Below, one piece after another: positions 12,567 through 22,460 of a stretch of 64,000 nt of DNA. Within the stretch, counting starts at the first letter, position 1. Each line of letters opens with the position of its first letter. The notes under the pieces were generated by a model. The model had not been told where the DNA came from and made no database searches. It was given only the letters and a program-made list of their open reading frames with translations. The stretch is from contig ML978160.1 in the NCBI GenBank assembly GCA_010015745.1, forward strand, positions 372,001 through 436,000, read 5' to 3'. A program made the translations under genes and the position numbers. Origin of the DNA: Setomelanomma holmii. Its lineage: Eukaryota > Ascomycota > Dothideomycetes > Pleosporales > Phaeosphaeriaceae.

Positions 12567-14948
12567 ATGGCGTCTTCGGTGAACGTGATAGCGCTAATAT
12601 CAGGCGGCAAAGATTCGCTGTTCTCGATCCTGCACTGCCAGGCAAATGGTCACACTCTCGTGGCTGTAGCGAACCTGCATCCGCCACATACTGGCACCAA
12701 CCAAGATGACGATCTGGATAGCTTCATGTACCAGACTGTGGGACACAAAGTGATTCCGCTGTACGAACAGGCGCTAGGTGTCCCGCTTTATCGCCAAGAA
12801 ATCACGGGCAAGGCAGTCAACTCGAATCGCGACTATGAGTTAGTGGCACAGCAAGAGCAGGATGAGACTGAAGATTTGGTGCCGCTGCTGAGGCGAGTCA
12901 TGCAGGCGCACCCGGAAGCCAATGCAGTCTCAACAGGAGCGATCCTGAGTACCTATCAGCGTACACGCGTCGAATCTGTTGCACTTAGGCTGAGTCTCAC
13001 CCCACTGTCTTTCTTGTGGCAGTATCCGCTACTACCGCCATACTCTCAGTCGTCTCTCTTGCATGACATGGCAAGCGTGGGTCAATACGCTGTCATCATC
13101 AAGACCGCGTCTGGAGGCTTAGATGAGAGCTTTTTGGGACTTGACGTAGCTAATCAAAAAACTATCGCCAAATTGAGCAAAACTATGGGTCGCTTTGGTG
13201 AAGCCAGCAATGGTGCGATTGTTGGTGAAGGAGGTGAATTTGAGACGCTGGCACTCAATGGGCCCAGATCATTATGGAAGAGGAGGATAAAAATCTTGTC
13301 TTCTTCGTCTAAGGCGCTGGAAGGTGGTCAAACGGTGTTGGCGATTGATGAAACTGCGCTCCAAGACAATGACATTGAAGACGAGGAGCCATCCGATGCA
13401 CTGAGGATCCCTCATCTTCTCGATGTCGAATTCAAGAGCCTACTAGACGCGGTCGAGGCGGAGAGCAACGATCACACCGTGCCCCTTAGGGATGAGACAA
13501 TCCCAAACGAGCGCGAAGATGGAAGTCCAGTAATGCAAGATATATTGGCTCTCGAAGGTCTCCCAACAGACACATATAGCGACACGCCGACTGTGTTCAC
13601 ACACTCCAATCTAATAAGCGACAAGCGAACGTCTACAGACAACTCTCCATCCCAACAGACAACGAACATCCTACTGCGACTTGACCATATCCTCAAGCAA
13701 TGGCATCTCCTCAAAGCCAATATCAATCACTGCACGCTCCTTCTTCGCAGCATGACCGACTTTACCGTCCTGAACCCAATCTATGGCCAGTATTTCAGCG
13801 ACGTGAATCCGCCAGCGAGAGCTACAATCGCTATTGGGGATACTATGCCTGAGGGCGTCGACGTCATGCTGAGCATCATCCTCGACAAGGACGAAAAAGA
13901 CCGCAAAGGCAAACCCATCACTAGCATCAACAGACAAGGCCTCCACATCCAAAGCCGAAGCTACTGGGCCCCAGCAAATATCGGCCCCTACAGCCAAGCC
14001 ATATTGGTCCGCCTGCCACCAGCCCAGCCAAAAACCGACGACGAGCAGCAACAAGGCGGCGAAATCGTTTACGTTGCAGGCCAAATCCCCCTCGTCCCTG
14101 CTTCAATGCAAGCTTACAACACACACGGCTTCACAGGCCAAGCCCTCCTATCCCTCCAACATCTCTGGCGCATTGGCCGCGCCAAAAATGTACGTTGGTG
14201 GACTGCGGCCGTGGCTTTCACCCCAGCTTCGGAGGCGCCTGAAGAACACGTGCGCATTGCGCAGGATTTGTGGAAACGTGTACACGTCCCTCCCGCACTA
14301 CAAAGTTTAGATGACAACGACGACGATGAAGACGAAAACGAAAACGAAGAACCACACATCGACCCCTGGGACCGTCTCAATCGCACCACCGCCCCAGCGT
14401 TCAATGATAGCACATATCGCGCCCCCATCCCGGATCTAAGCGCGGTGTCGAGTCCAGCGAATCCAGGCATCCTGCCTGTCCCGCCGTGTTTCGTCGCACA
14501 AGTCTCGTCCCTCCCATGCTCCGTAGGAATCGAATGGAGTGCGACAGGCCTTACCTCATCTTCCATCCAATTTAGTCGCAACATAACCTTCCCGCAACTC
14601 ACGCTCACATCGCCTCAAAACACGCGCTCGCGGTTCTACACGCTGCAAATACGGGATGCTGAGGATGTGCAGGTTCTGCAGAGGTTGGGCGAGGATAGTG
14701 TGGCCGAGTGGACGAGTGCGGTGTTGTATGTTGGGCGCGGGTTTGTGTGGGGTGATATGGTTAGGGAGGGCTTGGTGATGAGGGGCGTGCAGTGGGTTCC
14801 GTGTTTGAAGGTGTGGGGTGAGGGTGGGAGGGAGGTTAGGGGTGTGCTTGTTGGGCGGGTGGATAGGGAGGTTGAAGTCAGGGAGAAAGAGGATGGAAAG
14901 GGCGTGTTGGGGATGTTGAGGGGTGGGTTGAGGAGAACGAGGACGTAA
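12567..14948 (+). CDS. DPH6: Diphthine-ammonia ligase fused to RidA-like domains
   Basis: A 793-residue single-exon protein. The N-terminal ATP-pyrophosphatase domain (residues 1 to about 250) has the P-loop SGGKDS at residues 13-18 and the family block EGGEFETLALNGP near residue 225. It catalyses the last step of diphthamide synthesis, amidation of diphthine on translation elongation factor 2. About residues 370-455 form a divergent RidA/YjgF unit (FTVLNPIYGQYF, PPARATI), and about 465-570 a second one (SYWAPANIGPYSQA, IVYVAGQIPLVP). Yeast Dph6 has the same fungal fusion. An Asp/Glu-rich insert lies near residue 590. The last 300 nt become strongly G-rich on the coding strand, unlike the C-rich middle of the gene. 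Confidence 0.93.
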   Translation: MASSVNVIALISGGKDSLFSILHCQANGHTLVAVANLHPPHTGTNQDDDLDSFMYQTVGHKVIPLYEQALGVPLYRQEITGKAVNSNRDYELVAQQEQDETEDLVPLLRRVMQAHPEANAVSTGAILSTYQRTRVESVALRLSLTPLSFLWQYPLLPPYSQSSLLHDMASVGQYAVIIKTASGGLDESFLGLDVANQKTIAKLSKTMGRFGEASNGAIVGEGGEFETLALNGPRSLWKRRIKILSSSSKALEGGQTVLAIDETALQDNDIEDEEPSDALRIPHLLDVEFKSLLDAVEAESNDHTVPLRDETIPNEREDGSPVMQDILALEGLPTDTYSDTPTVFTHSNLISDKRTSTDNSPSQQTTNILLRLDHILKQWHLLKANINHCTLLLRSMTDFTVLNPIYGQYFSDVNPPARATIAIGDTMPEGVDVMLSIILDKDEKDRKGKPITSINRQGLHIQSRSYWAPANIGPYSQAILVRLPPAQPKTDDEQQQGGEIVYVAGQIPLVPASMQAYNTHGFTGQALLSLQHLWRIGRAKNVRWWTAAVAFTPASEAPEEHVRIAQDLWKRVHVPPALQSLDDNDDDEDENENEEPHIDPWDRLNRTTAPAFNDSTYRAPIPDLSAVSSPANPGILPVPPCFVAQVSSLPCSVGIEWSATGLTSSSIQFSRNITFPQLTLTSPQNTRSRFYTLQIRDAEDVQVLQRLGEDSVAEWTSAVLYVGRGFVWGDMVREGLVMRGVQWVPCLKVWGEGGREVRGVLVGRVDREVEVREKEDGKGVLGMLRGGLRRTRT

Positions 14949-15264
14949 TTGACCATGTAGGACGCAAATAGAAACATGGAGACCTTGCCCTCACTCACGT
15001 AGGTGTGAAAGGCAGTGGTCATGTTCCTTTGATTGAGGACGACGTCGGCAAATTCCCTTCAATCATGAACATTGATGACTTCTATCATTCCATCACAGCC
15101 TTCAGATCTAGGTCGACATCAAGCATGGACTTCGTTCAGTGCGAAATCGTCCAGCCCATCCGGTAAGCAAGGCCCGTAGGCCGGTATACTGACTCCCAAA
15201 CGCCAAGCAATGTAAAGCAGAGAATGCCCAGCCAGAATCCTTTCGCCATGTGGGTATATGTATT
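14949..15264. other. Convergent intergenic region DPH6/MDM31
   Basis: A 316-bp region between two converging stop codons. It should carry both transcript ends; nothing else is visible. Confidence 0.5.
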
Positions 15265-17484
15265 TCAGGCCATGTTTCCAGCTAGACCAAGGAAGAGAGC
15301 TTGCGCAGCGAGCTGAAGGGTCCAGATACCTACTTTCTTTATGCGGCGTTTGCGGACAGTTCGGTCGTCGAGGACATCGCGGGCAAAGGCATCGTACATC
15401 TGGTCATTGAGGGTTAGTGTCGGAAGGAGTTTTGGTAGGTGGTGATTGCTTACCTCGCGAGATACCTCCTCCATCAACCCGCTATCATACAACGTCCAAC
15501 TGCCATCGAAATCGCCGACCTTCTTCACGACTCGGCAATTTACAGGTATGAATGTTCGTTTCGAGTTGATGTATGCCACAATAGGGCGGACGAGCGCGTT
15601 GTTGACGTACGATATGTCGCGGGTGAAGATGGGGACGGCTGCTCGGACGTCATTGAGATGGACTCGCATGTCCACAATCATGAAACGCTTATCTTCTTCC
15701 TTCTCTTCATCTTGATCGACGCCTTCTTCGTGATGATGCTCATCCAGCCCGTGCGGGGCGTGGTCTGAGAAGTGGTGCTTGCGGCCATTTTGCGTGACCG
15801 TGGCTTCCACGCGGTCGTACATATCGGACATGACCTTAGCCAGACTCTCGTCGTCATCATTTGGTAGCATGATATCTGCTACGATGTCCACGTTTCCTTC
15901 ATGAATCCAGGAGAAAGGACCATCATATCCACGATTTAGATGATCAATGTTGAGGGCATCAATGCGTATCCGGCTGTGTTTCTTCCATGTACTGCCGTCT
16001 TCGCTCTCGCGGCCATTGCTGAGCTGGGAACCGGTGTAATTGTGCGTCTGGCGGGGATGAATGGTGAAGAGGGAGTTGTCAAAGGATCCAGACATCATGT
16101 TCGCGGATAGGAAGTCGTAGAACAGCCATTGCTTTCGTAGCTGTGGAAGGTCGCACGAATACACGCTGACAGCGAACGGCCGGAAACCAGCTGGCTGGTA
16201 GATTGTGACGAGCAGATCTTCCATCTTGAACGAGTTTAGCTCAAAGTCGCCAGGGTTATGCTCGTGTTTGTATGACCTCGGATCCACTCCTTCGATTGTG
16301 TGTACGCTCGTTCTGTCGATGACACCTCGGATGCCTTTGATCTCCACGTCTTCCAGCAGGCCCTTGCCGTTGAACCACTTTGAGAATGATAGTGTAACGT
16401 TCACGGTATCGATGGAAATGTCGAACTGTGTGTAGTTGGTGTCCTCTGGTTCCGCACCTTGTGTGGCTGTCTCGTTCCCGTCTTGCTCGTCCTTCTCTTG
16501 TTGCGCTTTCGCAGCCGCAGCTGCAGCCATCTCGGTCTGTGTGCCCTTGCTGACCTTGCCGCCCTGCTGACCTGGTCTTCGTGAGACGTACACCTTCCTG
16601 AAAGAAATGACACCATCCTTCCACTTTGGTACCACTGCAGTCTCAAAGACAACTTTGATGCCGGATGACCTGGTCAAGTAGTTGCCAATCCACTTGGCAA
16701 GCGTTTCTTGCGAGAAAGCGGTGTTGATCAGGAACACAGTCAACATGAAGAAGGTGGTTGTACCCAGGACGATCCATAGCACGTGCGCTGCCAGAATCCA
16801 TGAAAACAGAGCATAAATCTCGTCTGCGTTGAACGGCCGCGCGCTCCTTATGGTGAGCCACTTGAAGTGTATCTTTATGCGTTGCCAGAAGCCAGAGGCT
16901 GCGCCTAACAGCTCAGCTTTGGTCGGGCGGTATAGGTGTGGTAGGTGGTGGGGTATTCGGTCGAGTAGGGGCTTGCCGGAAGCTTGCGAGGGGTCGGCCT
17001 TCGGATTCGAGGCTTGTCTTGAGAGCTTAGGGGGACCCTGGGGCTGGGGAGAAAGTGTGGCTTGCGGTGCCTGCGGCGGGGGCGTGCGTTTGTTCTTGGA
17101 CGAGCCATCCGTCACTGAGCTCTTATTGCGCCGCTCGCCACCTCCATTCTTTCCGAAGGCCTTCTTTGATCTTGAAGACGCATTCCTGCTCCAAGCGGAG
17201 AGCACAGCAACTGTGACACTCTGCTGGGTGTGCCTTATCCGGGGCAGCGGCTCGTGAAGCAGTGATGCAGAGCTGGATGCGACGGATGGCGGCAACGGTA
17301 TTGATGAGAGGCCAAACGCGTGTGTTCTGGAGGCGATTGATCGTATTTGGCTACCATTTCTCGATATTGCTTGCGACCGTGTCCGTATGCTGAAGCGCGG
17401 TAGAAGAGCATTCTGCATCAGCGGCTGGTCGACGACTGAGCGCCGCAGCATCGCGCCAACAGTCCAGCCTACATTCCTGCTCAT
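15265..17484 (-). CDS. MDM31: Mitochondrial inner-membrane protein Mdm31/Mdm32 family
   Basis: The first ATG of the frame is at 17484; upstream in-frame codons have no ATG. Read through, this gives 739 residues. The N-terminus is Arg/Ser-rich and acid-poor, as in mitochondrial presequences. A Lys/Pro/Gln-rich stretch follows, then PHLYRPTKAELLGAASGFWQRI and one or two membrane spans (YALFSWILAAHVLWIVLGTT). The large intermembrane-space part includes FETAVVPKWKDGVISFRKVY and NVTLSFSKWFNGKGLLEDVE, diagnostic for the family, and a C-terminal hydrophobic segment near the end. Mdm31 and Mdm32 maintain mitochondrial shape and lipid balance in yeast. The segment 15453-15400 looks like an in-frame 54-nt intron (GTAAGC donor, ACTAACC branch, CCAG acceptor); if spliced, the protein has 721 residues. 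Confidence 0.9.
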   Translation of the reverse strand: MSRNVGWTVGAMLRRSVVDQPLMQNALLPRFSIRTRSQAISRNGSQIRSIASRTHAFGLSSIPLPPSVASSSASLLHEPLPRIRHTQQSVTVAVLSAWSRNASSRSKKAFGKNGGGERRNKSSVTDGSSKNKRTPPPQAPQATLSPQPQGPPKLSRQASNPKADPSQASGKPLLDRIPHHLPHLYRPTKAELLGAASGFWQRIKIHFKWLTIRSARPFNADEIYALFSWILAAHVLWIVLGTTTFFMLTVFLINTAFSQETLAKWIGNYLTRSSGIKVVFETAVVPKWKDGVISFRKVYVSRRPGQQGGKVSKGTQTEMAAAAAAKAQQEKDEQDGNETATQGAEPEDTNYTQFDISIDTVNVTLSFSKWFNGKGLLEDVEIKGIRGVIDRTSVHTIEGVDPRSYKHEHNPGDFELNSFKMEDLLVTIYQPAGFRPFAVSVYSCDLPQLRKQWLFYDFLSANMMSGSFDNSLFTIHPRQTHNYTGSQLSNGRESEDGSTWKKHSRIRIDALNIDHLNRGYDGPFSWIHEGNVDIVADIMLPNDDDESLAKVMSDMYDRVEATVTQNGRKHHFSDHAPHGLDEHHHEEGVDQDEEKEEDKRFMIVDMRVHLNDVRAAVPIFTRDISYVNNALVRPIVAYINSKRTFIPVNCRVVKKVGDFDGSWTLYDSGLMEEVSREVSNHHLPKLLPTLTLNDQMYDAFARDVLDDRTVRKRRIKKVGIWTLQLAAQALFLGLAGNMA
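15400..15453 (-). other. Probable in-frame intron in MDM31
   Basis: On the coding strand this 54-nt segment starts GTAAGC, contains CACTAACCC and ends GACCAG. Its length is a multiple of three and it has no stop, so the frame stays open with or without splicing. The 18 residues it would encode (NHHLPKLLPTLTL in the middle) interrupt a conserved C-terminal helix region. Confidence 0.7.
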
Positions 17485-17824
17485 TATATTCACCGCAGCC
17501 ACATGGTCGACGCACGCAGGTCCGAGAAGATGCGGATGCGGGGTCGTGAGAGGAAAAGATATAGCGGTGCGAAGGTGTAAAGCTGGGTGCAGCCAAGTTC
17601 ACGTCATTATGCAAGCGCAGAGGAAAGTACGGTGAATGCGCTAGCACTCGCCGGCTCCATCAGCCATCTCGCCTCTCCAAAATTCGCGACTCCCAAACTT
17701 TCTTATCGATAGCCCCGCCAAATTTCTGAACAAACCACCACACTCGAGACCAGCAGGGCCTGCCCACTCCCAGCGCAGAGAAGAAGAGCAAATACCACCA
17801 ACACACAGAAATACAAGAACAAAG
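17485..17824. promoter_or_regulatory. Divergent promoter MDM31/PNO1 with a minimal uORF
   Basis: The 340 bp between the two start codons must drive both genes. On the minus strand a five-codon upstream frame (ATG TGG CTG CGG TGA, 17504-17490) ends five bases before the MDM31 ATG. A palindromic TTATCGATAG-type site lies near 17702-17711. Confidence 0.6.
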
Positions 17825-18613
17825 ATGCCAGCACCGACAGCCCTCCAGCGCCGGCCTGAGGAGCTTGCAGACAGTGTGGCAGATGACATCTCCATGGAAG
17901 CCAGCGCGGTTCCGCTGCCCGAAGACAACGATGCAGAGCTGGTCGACATGAGCATCGAGCCCGATTCCGCGCCCGCAGTCGCCGAGACCCCGACCGAAGA
18001 CACAATCATGACAGACGAGAGCGGCCGACCCAAGTTTGCGCCCGCAAAGTCAATACCACTTGCCTTCCGCCGTGAGCAGCGCAAAGTGCCCATCCCACCA
18101 CACCGCATGACGCCACTCAAGAGCGCCTGGCCCAAGATATATCCTCCACTCGTCGAGCACCTGAAGCTCCAGGTCCGCATGAACACCAAGACCAAGTCAG
18201 TCGAGCTGCGCACATCATCGAGCACTACCGACACTGGCGCTCTGCAAAAGGGTGAAGACTTTGTCAAGGCCTTCACACTTGGTTTCGACGTCGACGACGC
18301 TATCGCACTTCTCCGTCTAGACGACCTCTACATCGAAACCTTCGAAATCAAGGATGTCAAGACGCTCAACGGCGAGCATCTGGGTCGTGCCATTGGACGT
18401 ATAGCAGGCAAGGACGGAAAGACAAAGTTTGCCATCGAGAATGCATCGCGGACGCGGGTGGTGCTGGCAGACCAGAAAATCCACATTCTGGGCGGTTTCA
18501 AGAACATCCACATCGCACGGGAAGCCATTGTCAGCTTGATCCTGGGCCAGAATCCGAGCAAGGTTTATGGTAACCTGCGGACAGTGGCTGGCCGGATGAA
18601 GGAGAGATTTTGA
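17825..18613 (+). CDS. PNO1: Pno1/Dim2, KH-domain 40S assembly factor
   Basis: A 262-residue single-exon protein of the Pno1 (Dim2) family. It binds the 3' end of 18S pre-rRNA and cooperates with the dimethylase Dim1 and the endonuclease Nob1 in 40S maturation. The acidic N-terminal ~80 residues vary in the family. From about residue 95 the conserved core begins (MTPLKSAWPKIYPPLVEHL), followed by the fixed segments KAFTLGFDVDDAIALLRLDD and FEIKDVKTLNGEHLGRAIGR. The KH fold ends with HILGGFKNIHIAREAIVSLI and VYGNLRTVAGRMKERF at the C-terminus. Start and stop are unambiguous, and the length matches yeast and human proteins. Confidence 0.96.
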   Translation: MPAPTALQRRPEELADSVADDISMEASAVPLPEDNDAELVDMSIEPDSAPAVAETPTEDTIMTDESGRPKFAPAKSIPLAFRREQRKVPIPPHRMTPLKSAWPKIYPPLVEHLKLQVRMNTKTKSVELRTSSSTTDTGALQKGEDFVKAFTLGFDVDDAIALLRLDDLYIETFEIKDVKTLNGEHLGRAIGRIAGKDGKTKFAIENASRTRVVLADQKIHILGGFKNIHIAREAIVSLILGQNPSKVYGNLRTVAGRMKERF

Positions 18614-20357
18614 GGGACAGGCAAAAGCGAATGTTGCATTTGCATGGCGTTACGGCTTTGGCAGGATACCATCTAACATGATTGCATGATGTGAAGGATG
18701 ATGACCTAGAGATCTTTCAACGAATAGAACAAGCTTACTTTCTCAATTACCTCTTCCTAGTCAGTCGTACAACAAGAAGAGCGGCCACTACCATGTAGGT
18801 GGGTCTTGACATTCAGCCACGCTTGGGATGTCGCATGATGGCTTGCCACACCCTGGGAGTGACCAGAACCTCGGTTCGAGCATGTGACGTCTTGGAACGG
18901 TTCTCGCTGTAAAGTTGTGGAAAGTACATGTACGAGCGCAACCTCCGAGGCAGGCTCATCTGGTAAAACAACCATTGCTTAACCCTGACATTTCACCGAC
19001 ATACATAAGCCAGCAATCTTCACCCATATCTTGCTAGAAGACACCTCCATAGAAGGGCCACAACACAGTCAGTCTTCGTCTACTACCTCGCCAGAGATAG
19101 GAACGTACGACCAAGAAAAGCAAGAGTCGCGTGTACGGGCTGATGGAGTGGATCGATCATGGGGGCCAGCTGTAAGCAAAGTCCACACCACTACAAAAGA
19201 TCCACATGACACTTTGCGATACCATCCACTTCAACATAATGGCTTATAGGCTACTAGGTGCCTGGAGTGCTGATCGCTTACTCGAAATCTGATCGCTGAT
19301 CGCACCATCCATTGGAAGCTTGCGTTACGATGGACCTCTCAAAATACCATCCGGAATGCTCGTCGGAAGCATGCTCATCACTAAGATGTCAATGACCTCC
19401 CCGGTGATGCCATCTCTCTCTAGAAGGACGTAGCTACGCTGCTATGCAAGTCCATGATCGCGCCCTAGGATCACGATGCGTAGCTACACCGTCGGAGCTC
19501 CAAGCACCTGGGTTGTGAGTACGCAATCTGCGCAACCAAGCGTGTGGGACCTATAACTCATTCCACCGTGGTCGCTTTTGCAATCAATCTCATCATTTCA
19601 CGGACCAAAATGGTCTCCGTCCAGCATACATATCGAAGTTGATGTGGGTACACGAGGCAGCCACGAGATGATCGTCCGACCCTCCGCCCGCCTGCCATTC
19701 TGGAATGGTGGCTGCACGCTTGCGCGCCGTCAAGCTCGTTTGGGCCCAGGACAGGCTTCCCAGGGACGTCGACGGCGACATTGCGAGCATCCGATTGGAG
19801 CTAGAAAGCTACTTCTTGTCCGCCATGCCGTAGGACCCGCCTTGATCGCTCAGGCCTTCGATTCATCCTGTCTGAGTCGCCAGGCCGGTCCCGGAGTTAA
19901 CGACCTGCATATTTGGGGTATAGGAGGAATACGTTATGCGGCCAATCCAGCGACCGTCCGTTTCAAATGCCTGGGCTATCGACGGTCGCGGAGGGTCGTG
20001 ACTTGCCTCCGCCTTTCTTACGTCGCGCCTTCCTCATGGCCTCCTGCTCTTATTTCCTGTGTGCTGCATTATCGCCCTTTCTACTTTGACCACGCCCTTC
20101 CGTCAGCGATTTCCACTGTACCTGACGCAGAGTATTAAAGATCTGCGAACGTCAGCAAACCTCTGGCGTCACGGCTGCTCCCGTGCTAAGGTCTCACCTG
20201 TTCGGTAAGACTTGCTATTCCTCGTTCCGAATGTCAGCGTCGGCAAGCCTCTGCCAACAAACAGTTCAATATTTGCCCTGACAATCGTTTGCGCAGAACT
20301 ATAAGTTCACCACGCTAACAATGGCGACTCCAGATTTCTCCACATTCGGTCTCCACA
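18614..20357. other. Intergenic region PNO1 to DHA1 pump
   Basis: A 1.74-kb stretch containing the PNO1 3' end and the upstream region of the MFS gene. Three copies of CTGATCGC cluster at 19270-19303, and two CGTAGCTAC-type short palindromes lie near 19425 and 19480. The open frame 19578-20138 begins with a non-ATG codon and resembles nothing known. No gene is supported. Confidence 0.5.
19270..19303. repeat. Cluster of three CTGATCGC direct repeats
   Basis: CTGATCGC occurs at 19270-19277, 19289-19296 and 19296-19303, the last two sharing one base. The cluster lies about 1.05 kb upstream of the MFS start codon. It could be a cluster of binding sites; function is unknown. Confidence 0.6.
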
Positions 20358-20416
20358 ATGGCAACATCCGCCTCATTCGTGAACCCCGCATGGGATTCAC
20401 AAGACCTTCAGGATGA
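20321..20416 (+). promoter_or_regulatory. Upstream ORF overlapping the DHA1 pump start
   Basis: An ATG at 20321, in the context ACAATGG, opens a 32-codon frame (stop TGA at 20414-20416) that overlaps the main start codon at 20358 out of frame. Both ATGs have A at -3 and G at +4. If the transcript begins before 20321, translation of the pump needs leaky scanning. Confidence 0.5.
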
Positions 20417-22048
20417 AAAGGTCAAAGAAGCATATGAGCAGGGTCATGACGCGGATGGCATTCCAGAGGACACATACCCAAGGGACATAGAGAAAGGCGC
20501 ACACAGCCAAGCGCAATCGACACTCACAGACGAGCGGACGTTGTCTGGTGATGCGCAAGTTCCAGTACAAGGAGAGGAGCCACAGGATCCAAACATCGTG
20601 GACTGGGACGGCCCGGACGATCCAGCGAACCCACAGAACTGGTCAATGTCAAAGAAGTGGAGGATCGTTGCAGCCCTCGGAACAGTCACATTGATTACAC
20701 CATTGGCATCATCATTCTTCGCGCCTGGTGTACCCTCCGTCCTCAAAGCATTCGACGAGTCTTCCAACCTGATTGCAGCATTCGTCGTATCGATCTACCT
20801 TCTAGGCTTCGCAATTGGCCCCTTGCTCATTGCGCCCATGTCCGAGATGTATGGTCGCACCATCCTATACAACATTTGCAATGTGTTGTTCGTTATTTTC
20901 AACATTGCCTGTGCCCTGTCTACCTCCATGGGCATGCTCATTGCATTTCGTCTGCTCGCCGGCTGTGCTGGATCTGCTCCTCTGACTCTGGGTGGTGGCA
21001 CAATAGCAGACATGTTTCCACCTGAACAGCGCGCCGGCGCAATGGCAATTTGGTCTCTTGGTCCACTACTCGGCCCCGTTGTTGGCCCCATCTGCGGAGG
21101 TTTTCTCGTTGAAGCCATGTCCTGGCGCTGGGTATTCTGGATTCTGGCTATCTTCGGCGGCGCATTTGGCATCCTCCTTTTCGTGGTTGGGCGAGAAACG
21201 TACCATCCTATCCTTCTAGAGCGCAAAGCCGCGGCGCTTCGCAAGGAAACCGGAAACCCAAACCTACGATCCAAGCTCACAAAACAGATCCCGCCCCGCG
21301 AGGTCTTCATCCGCGCCATTGCACGACCTATGAAGATGCTCTTCCTCAGCCCTATTGTCGGCCTCATGTCCACCTACATTGCCATCAACTACGGCATTCT
21401 CTACCTCTTCTTCACAACCGTAACCTTTGTCTTCGAGGGCCAATACCACTTCTCCTCGGGTGCTGTAGGTCTCTCCTACCTCGGCGTCGGCGTCGGCATG
21501 ATCCTTGCCATGGCCTGTTTAGGCGTGATCTCCGACAAAGAGATCAAAAAGCACCAGGCTATCGGCGACGCCAAACCCGAGCACCGTCTTCCCCTCATGC
21601 TCACTCTTCCCGGCGCCATTGGCCTTCCCATCGGCATGTTTATATACGGCTGGACCATATATTATAAGGTAAGATCCCGAATGTACGAAGCGGATATGAG
21701 ACAAATACTGACTACGTACCTCCTGTATAGATCCACTGGATCGTACCAATCATTGCAACCTCGCTCATCGGTATTGGCAACCTGACCGCCATGATGACCA
21801 TCCAGACATACCTCGTCGACGCATTCACCGTCCACGCAGCCTCGGCCATCGCAGCTAACACGGTTCTACGTTCGGTGTTCGGCGCCGTGTTACCGCTTTC
21901 GGGACTGAGTATGTATGATGCGCTCGGTTATGGGTGGGGCAATAGTCTGCTGGCGTTCATTGGGATTGCGTTTATTCCGGTGCCGATTTTCTTTAGGCTG
22001 TATGGTGAGAGGATTAGGACGAATCCTAAGTTCCAGGTGCAGTTTTAA
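20358..22048 (+). CDS. DHA1-type MFS multidrug/polyamine transporter
   Basis: A 542-residue major facilitator protein. Predicted exons are 20358-21668 and 21731-22048, with a GTAAGA donor and TATAG acceptor in phase 0. A hydrophilic cytosolic N-terminus of about 95 residues ends with the DHA1 signature DGPDDPANPQNWS, then 12 predicted membrane spans. Motif A appears as APMSEMYGRTILY and the antiporter motif C region as WSLGPLLGPVVGPICGG. This places it with the fungal DHA1 drug:proton antiporters related to Flu1 and the polyamine exporters; the substrate cannot be told from sequence. An overlapping upstream ORF precedes it. The coding strand turns G-rich in the last ~150 nt. Confidence 0.9.
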
Positions 22049-22460
22049 GTAAGAGAAATTTGGCATGGGATTTGGATGGCGTTGACTTGCATGGAAAGGA
22101 CGGTTGAGCTAAAGCCAAACCCGAGTATATAGAGACATAGACGCATGTACTCAGATAATTTTAATCGGAAATCTCATCACCTTCAAGTATTTATGTTTTG
22201 CTGATACACCTGTCCCTATGTGTGTATTATGAATGCAGATGATATGAGGCAATCCAGCCTTTGTAGTGTTGCAATACTCGGCACTGCAAGCGTGAGAAGG
22301 CAGTGTTGACACTCTGAGCTCCGAATTGTACGTATATTGTCGCCTCAAGATTCTCGATTAAATCTATTGATGCCAGTGGGTATTTGTCCTGCCATCTTCC
22401 TATGCTTTGGTCCTCACAATATCCTTCCACCGGGTATCACCCCACGAAGTCTCAGTGTGC
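22049..22460. other. Convergent intergenic region DHA1/GPD
   Basis: A 412-bp region between converging stop codons. It carries the two 3' ends; no gene or repeat is seen. Confidence 0.5.

Noticed and set aside
19578..20138. 186-codon plus-strand frame upstream of the DHA1 pump
   Set aside because: It has a non-ATG start, no domain, and lies in a probable promoter region.
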